This document shows positions 22,558-34,452 of a stretch of DNA of 64,000 bases, piece by piece. The notes beneath the pieces are model-generated. The model was not told where the DNA came from. It did no database searches and worked only from the letters and a program-made list of their open reading frames with translations. How positions within the stretch are numbered: position 1 is the stretch's first letter; the number at the start of each line of letters is the position of its first letter. This DNA comes from Diphasiastrum complanatum (taxonomy: Eukaryota > Streptophyta > Lycopodiopsida > Lycopodiales > Lycopodiaceae), in contig CM055109.1 of NCBI GenBank assembly GCA_029204225.1, forward strand, positions 35,970,496 to 36,034,495. Direction: 5' to 3'. The position numbers and the translations under genes are program-made.

Positions 22558-25170
22558 ATCTTGAATATAACTAAAGTGTTATTACATATAAGGGAGCACA
22601 AGGCAAAAGAGCTGCAGAGCCCGCCTCTCTCTCGAGTGAATGAAAATGCCCACAAATAGTAGTCGCTAAATTGGAGTTAAGAATTAAGAAATTTGGTCGC
22701 ATCAAAATTACACTATTCTGCTACTAGCTCTTCTGTTAGCGGCTGGAAAAGAATGATAAAAAACCATCTGACCATACATACAGTCACTCTCATTGTTGCA
22801 CAAGGATCACTAAGTATAGGTGCCTCAAAGTCAAATAGTATAGTAGTAGGATCCAAAGGGTTGTAAGCCAGTCCCACAACTGATGCGTTTACAGATAGGC
22901 AAAATCACACAACAGATAGATCACTTGCATCCACAGTCAGACTTGCAAGCAGCACTGAATGCAAACGTGTACTATAACTAAAGTTTTGTACAAAAGTTTC
23001 CATTTTCTGAAGTCATTTTTGAAACTTTCTGCACGGATTTGACACAGTCATTTTCTTACCGGTGAGACTTTTAAATTGGAAGTATACCAATTTACAGTAC
23101 GCAGAATCATTGTTTTATTCCAAACGCAATGACTCTTTCTAACATGCATATGTGAAAAAGTATATTTCACTCACAACCTGCTATTGAGGATCTCTAGTCA
23201 AATGTGTTCCCTGAGTTTGAAGTCTTGTGTGAGTATGACAAAAATCAGCACAAAATTGTTTGTGTCCGTCTACTGCCATTTGTTGTCAGAATCCATCCCC
23301 TCTTTCTGTGAGTATCCCTTAGCTATCAACCTTGACTTAAATTTATCAATTGAATCATCTTCGTATTTTATAATTGCTTTTCTTCCTGGAGGAAGATCAA
23401 TTAGCTCCCAAATTTGGATTTTGATGAAGCGATTGATACTCTTGCTACATTACACCCCTTCAAGGATTTGACTCATTACCACCCAAATGCTTCCAATGCA
23501 TTGTTAGGAATGGAAATCATTAATCTCTCTTATTTTAAGAGAGGTCATGCAAGTGCATTTCTTGACATTGTAAGCTTAGTCTTCTACCATTGTTTGTTGG
23601 TGATGAAAGGGTTCCTTCTGTTAATTGGGAGATGAGCTTTCTACAAGTTTGAATGCATAAATTGCTTGACCCTAGATTAAGAAAAAAGAATTGATACTAT
23701 TATACCTAGGAGTGTTCTCATACTAGTTTGTTGATACATTCGATTGATTTAGTTGAGTATCAATATAGGCATCTACGACAACCATGATGAATGTGAAATT
23801 TTAGGCACTTATGACTGCTATACATTCATCAATCTTATATAAAACATAATAAGTTCTCAAATTATACTTTGAGCTCTTGCTCACTCTCGAATGACTTGCT
23901 AGTTAGAGCTTATTATGACTCATTGTTATTGAAATAAATCTCAAGGAAACAAGAAGCATTTATGTTGAAAATCAAATAGCAAGAAGTTGTTAATCACACT
24001 CACCCACAAGTAACTTGTGGAGCTTGTTAGGGCTTATTTTCATTTGTAGCCAACACAATCACTCAAGGAGTTAAGATGCATCTATGGTGAAATGTTCACC
24101 TTATTTTTGTGATGTTATTGGTTTTTTTTATAGCTAAGGTGCAAGAACACGTGTTCACTTTATTTTTACACTACTTGGCATTCAATCCACTCCAAATATT
24201 AAAAATTAGCAACAATGAATTGAAAACAAGATGAAACAACACAAAACAAGGATTTAAATGCAAAAATGTTGTTGTTAATGTGGAAGAAGCTACAATGTCA
24301 ATGACAACAATGCCAAAAGTTATAAACTTGCGAGCTGCTATGAAGATCTTGCAAAAATATGCATTAGAGTGAGGGTGTCATGTAACATAGTGTGAGATCA
24401 ATTCAATCAAGAGCTATTGGCAAGCTTACATCATATTAGAATCTCATAAGAGAAAATAAGAAACCTTAAACTATAGACATAATGATGCTACTTATAGAGA
24501 GCACAAAATCCTAGAAAAAAGTAATTGAAACATGATAAGATTCAAAATACAAATGTTATAAGTATCTCTTGTATTCATCTAGGTATTACTCAAGACTCTA
24601 AAATCTAACCACATCCATCAATTTCAGTTTTCCATCAAAATTATTAATAATATCACAACCTTAGATATGTGCTTATGATATGTACAATTGTGTGGTGGTT
24701 GAGGTCCCAACCTCATGATGTGTTATGCATGCAAAATAACTAGCGACTGCTTTCACATTCATAAATACTTGAGTTCTTGAACAATTTGTAAATTTGCATT
24801 GTATTCTAAAAATTTGCAAAAATACACATCTTGAACAAGGAGCCAATGCAAGTCATTATTTGCATTTTTTATCTAATTTTGAATAATCTCATGCTTGCAA
24901 CTTTAGAGGCGCAATTTTGAGTAAGCTACTATCACAAGCAAGATAAAATGGTGATCTTCAATGAGAAAGTTTGTAAACTTCATGATATGCAAACTTGCAT
25001 ACAAATCTTGACTAGACTATTTGTAGAATTGAATGTGATCTTGCACAAAGCTCTATCAACATTCATTCATTTGATACTTGTTTTTATTTCTCTTGGTGTT
25101 TTCCATGGTGGAAGTTGATTCATTTTGATTCATCCAGATCACTCACCATCCAAAATGGACAGCTCGAGAT
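22558..25170. other. No recognisable gene
   Basis: AT-rich sequence. Minus-strand and plus-strand frames up to 95 codons occur (for example 23184-23471, +), without recognisable domains. No tandem repeats or LTR pairs were seen. Confidence 0.4.
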
Positions 25171-25177
25171 GCCAATT

Positions 25178-25640
25178 TGTCATGTACTTTTAGTACATGA
25201 GGCTTATAACACATTATAATATCCAATGTAAGCTTTGTTAGGCCCAAAAGGAGCTATTAGCCTTAAGAATAAGGCGGTTCTCTCTTTAGGCCCTCCAAAG
25301 TATTTAATAAGGATACTAGGCCAACAAGGGCCCAAAGTAGATTTAATATAACTTAACAAGAGCTAACTATCTTGCAAGATAGTTATGTTTAGTAGGCAAA
25401 AGACACCATTTTGAAGGATCTTTTGGCTCATTTGCAAATGACGGAGCTTAGCCTCCTCTTTGTAAATGTGAGCTTTGGGAATATAGCTTGCTAGGTCTCA
25501 TATGCCCAGTCCACATGAATCCCATCTTATTTTGTATTGTTTTGCTTCCATCCCTTCAATTCTATTGATGATTCCTTGGAGCTCTATTTGTGATTTGCAT
25601 TTCATGGCTATATCTATGTTGTTGTTTTTTTTATCTTAGA
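25178..25640 (+). repeat. Possible LTR, left copy of a direct repeat
   Basis: Begins tgtcatgtacttttagtaca, which includes a short palindrome. Its part from about 25492 (ggtctcatatgcccag) to 25625 (catggctatat) is repeated with divergence at about 26866-27005. This brackets a gag relic, suggesting an old LTR element. Confidence 0.5.
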
Positions 25641-25779
25641 CCCCATTCTAAGTTCCACCTAATTCCTTTTCTTTTTCATTCTTCGGTTCGTCATTATTAT
25701 TGTTTGATGGACAATTGAGCCCATTATTGAACAATGCTTAAAAAACTTTCAGCTCTAATTTCCCATATATCGATACAAT

Positions 25780-26830
25780 GATCAAGATTTATTGGAGATG
25801 GCCGGAAAGTATCACAGTGGTCGTACGCTTGTCTGGTAGCAATACTGGATGGAATATGAAACAATGATATGTTCGAGAAATTGTTGGTTATTGTTCCAAC
25901 AAAAGGCTATTGAAGTCTTGTCACGTGACTCATTTCACAAGTGGTATTTCATTTGACAGACTTCTACTGTTGAGGAATATAATTTGTAGTTCACTGAAAC
26001 AATCGAATGTATTCAATTTCCAATTGAGAAAACAAATGCGATGTGCTATATTCATGGACTTGAATAGCAATTGTGAGCAATTATGAAAAGCAACCCATAT
26101 TATGGCAGATATTATCTACAACAAGTAATGAGATTTGCACTAAGCAGACATAAGAAATTATAGGGCATTTTGACTATCCTCTACTTATGATGGTCAAAGC
26201 CATTCAATGGAAATAAGTGAATGGTTGATTTTCATGGACTATTATTTCTGTTGTCATGCAAGTTCCAATCTCAACAAAGTTACTTATGTGACATCGTACT
26301 TTATGGGATCTGTCAAATATTGGTGGCAACATGTTCGAAATTATGTGGAATGGAATTGGGGAATTTTTAAAAGTAGGTGCAAAAGAGTCTTTGATCAAGA
26401 AAATTTCAAGAAATGGTGCTCTTTAAAACAAAGTGATTTAGTGTCTTGGTACAATGTGTACATCAAGATGCTAACTCCAAACTATTTGTTGAATGAGTCC
26501 CCTTATGTCATTATCTTGATCAACTCAAATCAGAATTCAAGATTATTGTAGTCGCATCCATGCCAATGCCATGTTTACTAGCCTATGCTATTCAATGTGA
26601 AGATAAACTTCGAAAGGGAAAATGAGAACAAATAATGAAATCATTTAGTGATACATGCCAACAATCTACATGAGCCAAAAGTGCACCAATGGATATTCAT
26701 CTCACTGCCCAAGAAAAGGATAAAGCTTCGAGAACTCAATCAGAAAATACTTCTAGCTTAGAAAATCAAGAAATTGATGAATCAAGTGATGTCGATGATT
26801 CTTCGTCAACATCATCAGAGAATGAATAAA
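25780..26830 (+). pseudogene. Gypsy-type gag relic, apparently two partial gag segments
   Basis: The part at 26207-26551 reads as Retrotrans_gag: WLIFMDYYF, then FMGSVKYWWQHVRNY and FKSRCKRVFDQENF. The part upstream at 25780-26160, with stops, resembles a later gag segment: FHKWYF, TVEEYNL and MCYIHGLE. So the usual order appears duplicated or rearranged. The frame from about 26692 gives an acidic, Ser-rich 46-codon tail ending at a stop (26829). Many stops and shifts are present, so it is dead. Confidence 0.65.
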
Positions 26831-26865
26831 GAGTGTTAAGCGATGAAAAGAAACACTCAATAGGT

Positions 26866-27005
26866 CTCATGTACCCAATCCACATAAATTCCATCCCCAT
26901 CATGTATTGATTAAAGCATTTGATTTGCTTCCATTCCTTTCAATTCTATGATGAATCCTCGAAGCTTTATTTGTTATTTGCATTTTATGGCTATATCAAC
27001 ATGAT
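26866..27005 (+). repeat. Right copy of the direct repeat flanking the gag relic
   Basis: Aligns with 25492-25625: the shared words are ggtctcat, tttgcttccat and tttcatggctatat-like endings, with substitutions and a short indel. Probably the remnant of a 3' LTR. Confidence 0.5.
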
Positions 27006-27573
27006 GCTATGTGGTTTAATCTCAGCTTTAGTTTCATTGCTATGACTATTTCATTGGGTTTGGCACATGACATAACTATGGTTTACCTCAACGACATCCA
27101 ACTTGATGCCCACATCTAGTTGACAACTCCTTTCACTTTATAGCTTCCTTTATACTTGAAGGAAAAACCTTGTGTCATGTGTCTTTTTACTTAAGCGACT
27201 AACACACCATTGGCCAAAAGCTCAACAATCTTGAGTCCACCAAGAATTGCACCTATGAATTAAACAAACACTTTGACTATATGTCTGTCTTTGATCACTA
27301 GTGGTTTGTGAAATGTGGAGACATCATCAAAAAAGCTCTTGAATTTCTCTTTTCAATGAGCTATGGCTCGCCCTAATTGGATAGAATTGGTGTCTACTTT
27401 TTGCCCAAACAATGATTATCTATATGGTTTATAGCACAAACCAAAATAAATTAATATAGTTTTTTATTTGGGTTATTGTTTTTTTTCTCCCGGTTTTTGC
27501 CTATATTGTTATATATATATATATTAAAAATCTTTATTATTGTGTAGTCGAAACCGAGAAATCTATTACCCAA

Positions 27574-28491
27574 CTGTTCACAGATTCCTACAACGAATCT
27601 GTGAACACAATTCTTTACCGTTCTTCTTGGTTTCTTGAACTCTGGAAACCGGGTATTTTTGCCCGTTCTAGGAAGCTGGTTCGTTAAGATCGATCTTCTT
27701 AGTTTGAACCGTTTCAGGCAGAAAGATTTAGCTTTTTACTCAGACACATTTCCCAACCTGTCAATGGGATGATTAGGATTCGAGCACTCCAGCTACATGC
27801 ATACATATTCACATGCAACCAAGACTCGTTCACAGACAGATCAGCGTTACAAACAAGTGAACAATCAACGATTCTTGCTACTAATTAGCTCTAGAAATTC
27901 AAAGAATAGTAATTCAAAAGATTACTCTACAGATCAAAAACAAGAAACAAGAAACTATTCTTCTAACAACATACTAGTAATCCAAGAATCAAGAAACACC
28001 CATCTCTTGATCCTTGGATAACCCAAGAACAATCAAGAACTAGATTGTTAGAAGATATGCAAGATCTGAATCACAATTCTAGACTATCTAGTTTACCTGG
28101 ATGAGTTACATCCTTTTATAGCAGGTCCAAATCCTATTTGGCCACTTGGCTTTCCCTCCAAAATGTAAACCCTACAATTTTTGGGTCTAGATTCAATGTA
28201 CCCAACATTCAAATTTGAATCTCTCTCAAACTCAACTACCAACTTTAAAAAGTGTTTATTGAATGTATTTTAAACCAATATAACTTCAAAAAGTTTATCT
28301 CTAAGTCTAAAATGAGTTTTGGCCTCATATTGACGATTTACCAAAATATGACTAAACTAGACTAAACTTGTTGATATCTCTCACACTCCCTCTTCAATTT
28401 ACCAAAATATGACTAATATGACTAACTATGACAATTTACCAAAATATGACTAATATGACTAAACTAGACTAAACTTGTTGAAATCTCTCAC
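27574..28491 (-). repeat. Element C copy 1, 3' LTR (left boundary approximate)
   Basis: Right boundary set by aaatctctcaca before the polypurine tract (minus GAAGAGGGAG). Sequence from about 28200 to 28491 aligns with 56221-56356 of the second C copy. The left end may be at the inverted repeat gttcacagattc/gaatctgtgaac (27575-27605). A block of about 120 bp at the right end is tandemly duplicated: tctctcacactccctcttcaa occurs at about 28377 and again at 28484. Confidence 0.65.
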
Positions 28492-28847
28492 ACTCCCTCT
28501 TCAACTAGTTTTGGCATAGTTTTAACCATACTACTTTGATCCAACTTTAGAATGGTCTCCATCGTAAGTATAGATCTCCTTTCTAAGGTTTTAAAGTAGA
28601 TTTCATAATTGATATAGAGAATAGTGTCCAAATTGGATGCTTCACTATCTCTTACATCAATTTTACACATCGAGATATAACTAGAACATGAAGAACCAAA
28701 TAGAATGTGAATGAAATGATTCCTCCATGTTTAAAACTTTGAACTCTCTGGAAAATTACAGCAACCAAACAATAAATGTGAGTGATGACATTTGCTTGCT
28801 TGTCTCCTCCAACTTTGTCCTTTCTTGATATGTCTCCACCATAAAAC
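28492..28847 (-). pseudogene. Element C copy 1, 3' tail of the novel frame and RNase H stub
   Basis: Before E2 inserted, the long frame at 36442-34458 continued here in phase for about 65 codons, to a stop at 28652. The remainder ends with the RNase H terminal residues KLVEEGV directly before the polypurine tract. Copy 2 (56352-56636) keeps more RNase H at the same place. Confidence 0.7.
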
Positions 28848-29122
28848 ACTTAGAATTTGCTTTGCACAAGAACACAGATCATGCCACACAGTAACACAGA
28901 CAGAAAACACTCTCCTCAACAAGCTCACATAGCAACTGTATTTCTCAAAATGAAATTACAATGTACATATAGTTGTTCACTCAGGCAACCCATGCATGAC
29001 CCAGGTTGTCATTGGCGGGACGCGTGTCCCGTCGACTTGCCTCGTGGCGAGGCCAACTGGTCCTTATCCACTGATAGGATCCACAGTACAGTAACACAAT
29101 AATTCTAACTTTAATTCTAACT
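28848..29122 (-). repeat. E2 family-A 3' LTR
   Basis: 275 bp. In element sense it starts AGTTAGAATT and ends AATTCTAAGT, not TG...CA. It is flanked outside by AAAAC (28843-28847), matching AAAAC at 34453-34457. The polypurine tract (minus CTTTAAGGGAGAG) directly precedes it. It contains the hairpin word gggacgcgtgtccc at 29017-29030. Confidence 0.93.
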
Positions 29123-32100
29123 CTCTCCCTTAAAGTAGAGTCACTTTTTATACAATCATATACATATCTTTAAAGTCAACAAACTTTAAGTACATAAAGC
29201 TTTGATCTAAATTTATCAAACTTTTCTCCAGTAAGTGGCTTAGTGAAAATATCAGCTAGTTGTTCTTCTGTGCTACAATGAACAACATGAATTTCACGAC
29301 TCGGCAGCCTCTCACGTATGAAGTGATACTGAATCTCAATGTGTTTAGTTCTCGCATAGAACACTGGATTCTTTGCTAGCTGAATGCCACTCTGACTGTC
29401 GCTATGTAAAGTCGTGGGATTTTTCCGTTTCATGCCAATTTCTTCCAAGATTTGTCTCAACCATATAGCTTCCTGTGCAGCACTACACATTGCCTTATAC
29501 TCTGCTTCTGTGGTGGAAAGAGATATTGTACTTTGCTTCTTACTAGACCAAGAAAAGCAACTACCACAAAACTGGAATATATATCATGTGGTGGATCTAC
29601 GATCATCATACTCACCTCCCCAGTCCGCATCCACATAGCCACACAACTCAGGTAAACCATCATGCTTCTTGTATACTCTGAAGTGCCTTTCACATAACGC
29701 AAAATGCGTTTAGCTTCCTTCCAATGCGTTTCCGTAGGTGCTTCCATAAACTGACTTACAATGCCTACAACATAGCATATATCTGGTCTAGCCGTGGTAA
29801 GGTAAATCAAGCTCCCTACTAACTGTCTATATAGCGTAGCATCAAATGACTGTGACTCATCAAGCTTAGAAAGCTTTTTACCTGGTTCAATAGGAGTGTT
29901 TATTGGTTTGCAATCCTGTAACCTAAACCTGTGCAGCAACTCTTTGACATACTTCACCTATGTTAAACCCACTTCATGTCCTTTTTGAGACACTTCTACT
30001 CCAAGGCAGTAATGCATCAGACTGAGATCTGTCATCTCAAATTGTTCCATGAGGTCTTTCTTGATCATGTCTATCATCTCTTGATTATTTCCCGTAATAA
30101 TCAAGTCATCAACATAAAGAGCAATCAAAGCAACCATACCATCAAAGCATAAGACATATAGATTTGGATCAGAATGTGTTGTCACCATCCTCTTTGAACG
30201 AAAGTAGGCATCAATCCTACTATACCACGCACGTGGTGCTTGTTTAAGACCATAAAGTGCTTTCTTCAAGCGACATACTTTATTTTCCCGTCCTTTCGTT
30301 ACAAAGCCTTCAGTTGATCCATGAACACTTCTTCTTCTAACTCACCATTTAGAAAAGCAGATTTCACATCCATCTGATGCAAAGGCCAGCCAAAATGTGA
30401 AGCTAAAGCAATAAGTAGACGTAGAGTATTCCACTTACAAACCGGTGCAAAGGTCTCCTCATAGTCGATGCCTTTATTTTGTGCGTACCCTTTGATCACC
30501 AATCTTGCTTTGTGCTTTGCTATACTTCCATCTGCATGGTACTTAGTCCTGTATACCCATTTGCAACCAATGGTATCTTGAGATGTATCATCATGTTCAT
30601 CACTCAGAAGGTCAATGAATGGATCATCATCAGGTGGTATCCTCACTATACCATCTTTCCCACTGGATGTGTCTATCTTCTCAGCATACTCATCTTCATA
30701 CATCTTAGATTCATCAAAGATAACATCACGGCTTATATGAATTTTGTTTTCGATTGGATCAAAACATCTATAGCCCTTCACACGATCATCATATCCTAGG
30801 AATATGCACTTGATAGCTTTTACATCAAGTTTACGTCTCTCTTCCTTAGGAATGTGTACAAAGGCCTTACATCCAAAGATTCGCAAGTGGTTCACCTTTG
30901 GCTTCTTCTTCGTGAATGCTTCCTCAGGTGTTATCTTTGGTATGGCAATGGTAGGACTTCTATTTTGAAGATAAACTGTCGTGCTACATGCTTCTGACCA
31001 AAAATCTTTTGGTAGTTTCATCTCAGCTAGCATAGATCTGGCACTTTCCACAATCGTACGATTCTTGCACTCAACTATACCATTGAGAGCAGGAGTATGA
31101 GCTTGCGTAAATTGTCTTTTAATCCCACATTGATCACAAAGATCATTGAAGTCATTAGACTTGCACTCACCTCCACTATCTGATCTTAGGACTTTGATCT
31201 TCCTACCTCTCTAATTTTCGACCAATGCTTTGAAGGTCTTGAAGTTATCAAATGCATCTGATTTTTTCTTCAAGAAGTAGATCCACGTTTTACGTGACAT
31301 ATCATCAATAAAGGTCATGAAATAGAAGGCTTTACCTAAGGACATGGTCCTCATAGGCCCGCATAAATATGTGTGAATTAAATCCAAGATGTTCTTTGCT
31401 CTTGCAACACCCCCTTTATTGAACTTCTCTCGATGCTGCTTCCCATATACACAAGATTCGCACATCGATTTCAAGTGATCTTCTATGGTAGGCAATCCTG
31501 TTACCATCTCCAATTTTCTCATCAAACTGAGGCTTCCCAAGTTCAAGTGACCAAGCCTCTTATGCCACAACTCAGTTTGTGAAGGAATGGACGATACAAG
31601 TCCATGTTGCCCCTTGATTGTAGCATTCAACCTGTACAATTTTGTTTTGGGCTCTCTTACTCCATCCGCAATAACTTTGAGCTTTTGGTTCGCATCCTTC
31701 ACAAAGCAACGATCATGGGCGAATTCTACTTTCAACTTTTGATCAGTAATGACTCCAACAAAAAGTAGATTTTTCTTCAAACCTAGTACGTAAAGTACCT
31801 CCCTGATCATCCTGCTTTTTCCATCAGGTAGCTGGATTGAAACTGTGCCTATCCCCTTGATCATGCACACCTAGCCATTTGCTTGTGAAACAGATGTTCC
31901 ATTATCCAACACCTTCAAACTACTGAACCAATTCTTGTTACCTGTCAAGTGTCTTGTGGCTCCTGAGTCAATATACCATGCTTGATCATCTTGATTAGAT
32001 GACAATGCAAATATGAAAATGCTAGAGTCTTCAATCTCACCCTCATCAACAAGGTTACCTGCTTGTTTTGGTTTTCCCTTGCCTTGTTCCACCAGGAATT

Positions 32101-32867
32101 TGTGACATTCACTCTTCCAATGGCCCTTTTTACCACAATGGAAGCACTTGTCTTTCTTCTTAGTTTTGCTGGAAGATCCCTCATCCTCCTGAGACTTGGA
32201 AAATTGCTGCTTAGACTTCTTCTTGCCCTTGCCCTTGCCTTGTTTTTGACGTGTCGCAAGTGCCTTATCGTCAGTATTTTGTCATCTAGCTTTCACCATT
32301 TCTCGTCGTTGCTCTTCCTGCATCAAGATTCTTGTGAGCTCGTCAAAGGTTGGCAATCTTTCTCTTGATGCTATTCCACTTATGAACATCTGATAGGATT
32401 CTGCAATGCCGCACAATACATTGTGCACCAGCTCCACATCATGTATGCGCTTGCCAATAGAATGCAGTTCATCTCTCATTGTCTTGATTCTGGTCATGTA
32501 CGTCTGAATGTGATCTCCTTGCTCCATGCGGGCACTATTCAACTTTGACTTCAGAAACATGATTCTTGATGGATTTGACGTCTCGAACTGCTCCTTTAGC
32601 ACATCCCATGCCTGTCTGGGTGTAACAGCATCACAAATGTGGGTGATCTTTCACTGACAAGTTAATGAAGGTCAAAGTTTTCCTCATCCTTTTGTCGAAC
32701 ACTTTGATGTCTGCTTCATTTGGCGGCCTTCTCTCATCACCTGTGACGACTTCCCACACGTCTTTCTCCATCAGTATGTTTTTCATTTTGAATTTCCACA
32801 CTGCATAGTTGGAAATCCTGTCCAATTTGCTACTTTCACTCAAAATGGACTCTCCCATGTTTGCCAT
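29123..32867 (-). pseudogene. E2 Copia gag-pol, full set of domains, broken frame
   Basis: All Copia domains are present in order on the minus strand: gag (32867-32282, with shifts), CCHC knuckle (CFHCGKKGHWKSEC, about 32150), protease (WYIDSGATRH), GAG-pre-integrase (LWHKRLGHLN, CESC), integrase (31500-31000), reverse transcriptase (HQMDVKSAFLNGELEE, then LYVDDLIITG near 30110), RNase H (about 29640-29176) and polypurine tract. At least six stops or shifts break it. The first integrase catalytic Asp, expected in HTDLCGP, is Tyr here (HTYLCGP). Protease and RT catalytic motifs look intact. This is the reference copy for the family-A fragments elsewhere in the window. Confidence 0.93.
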
Positions 32868-34165
32868 CGCAAAACTGCTTGAAACTTCTGCCTTCGGCTA
32901 AGAACAGTATGTCGAGGCCAACAGTAACGTCAGAAGTTGAAAATAATGACCTGCACTTTTTCCTTTACCAGGCCACTCGCCGCTTTTCCACCAATTTGAA
33001 AGCCAAATTGGTGTCGCCTTCCGAAATGCACTCAGTCGTCAACTCCTAACAACGTGCCCAGTGGAATGGTGAAATCACTTCTGGCATACTCCGAACACTT
33101 TCTCTGCTGCAATCACTCTGTTTTGCTGTACCATACTTGCGGGTACAGTCCGGGTGCCCTTCGTTTGGAGGTTATAGCCTTTCGTTTGGGTCAAAACGGG
33201 CAAAGGACCCAAAAATAGGGATTTTTCTAGTTTTGGACTGTTTCTTCACCTTGAAGAAACTTCACTCTTCACTTGTGAAGGAACCCTACTCAACTTTCAG
33301 TATGAAAATTTTTAATGAAGTTGAAGGCCAGAATGCACTTCACTTCTTCAGGGCCCTGTTCAAAGCTCATCCAATGGCTGAACCAAATCTTGTGGTCCAA
33401 ATTTCTTTCCCATCACAAGTTCTGGACCGTCGATTCATTTGACACCTCATCCAAAGGTCCAAACTGCATCTGGGCATTGAACCATGCTCCTACAGTCACT
33501 ATGGTCTTCAAGACACTATGTTGACTATTGCGTTGGGTGCGCGAACAGCCCACGACCTCTCTGTTTGCGGCCGCGCCTCCCTTCTCTGAAAAATGTCAGA
33601 TCAAACTCTCATGTGGATCGTTTTGAGCACAATCTGAGGCCTGGAGCAGGATCGCCCTACTGAATCCAAGATTGTAGAGTGTTAGTCAGGAAATTCCGTG
33701 GAGAAACGGTGATTTTAGGTCAACTTGACAAAGTGGCTTTTTTCACATTTTTATCGCAAATCTGCTAGGTTAACTGTTTGGAGACAAATCTCTGACATAA
33801 ACCTCAGAATCTCTCCATGGCTGGTTGACAATGTGATTAGCTTCCTTCCTGTCCTTACGACATCCAAAACGGTGCACAAGTAGCGAAGAAATCACCAGTT
33901 ATGTATAAAAATTGTAACCCCAAGTCCGGTTTCAATTTTCAGCTGGCTTCGAAATTGTCAATTTTTCACCAGATTTTTCCCTGTCTGATGCTATGCACAG
34001 GCTAATAATCCCTCTACTGAGCTTAGCAGACCTTTATAAATTAGAAACTGTGCACCAGTGCTTCTCTTTCCGTCTTCAACCCGCCGTAAACCCTGAACTC
34101 TCAGAAGACAGTTCTCCCGAAGCTCTCTTCAACGGCAACACTGTACTGTGTACACTCTCTGTACG
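32868..34165 (-). other. E2 leader
   Basis: About 1.3 kb between primer site and gag, with no supported ORF. It is shared, with indels, by E0, E3 and E4, which is how their breakpoints were placed. Confidence 0.7.
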
Positions 34166-34177
34166 GCTCTGATACCA
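34166..34177 (-). promoter_or_regulatory. E2 primer-binding site (initiator Met tRNA)
   Basis: On the minus strand TGGTATCAGAGC begins at the base right after the LTR. It is a perfect match to the usual plant Copia primer site. Confidence 0.93.
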
Positions 34178-34452
34178 ACTTAGAATTTGCTTTGCATAGG
34201 AACGCAGATCATGCTATATAGTAACACAGACAGAAAACACTCTCCTCAGCAAGCTCACATAGCAACTGTATTTCTCAAAATGAAATTACACTATACATAT
34301 AGTTGTTCACTCAAGCAACCCATGCATGACCCAGGTTGCCGCTGGCGGGACGCATCCCCCGTTGACTTGCTTCGTGGCGAGGCCAACTGATCCTTATCCA
34401 CTGATAGGACCCACAGTACAGTAACACAGTGATTCTAACTTTAATTCTAACT
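34178..34452 (-). repeat. E2 family-A 5' LTR
   Basis: 275 bp, the same length and ends as its partner. By eye about 22 positions differ between the two (near 8 percent), mostly C/T and G/A, so the insertion is old and probably passed through methylated-C decay. The TSD AAAAC follows at 34453-34457. Confidence 0.93.

Noticed and set aside
23184-23635. Two overlapping plus ORFs
   Set aside because: No recognisable domain, and the frames switch without a splice signal. Left as unassigned.
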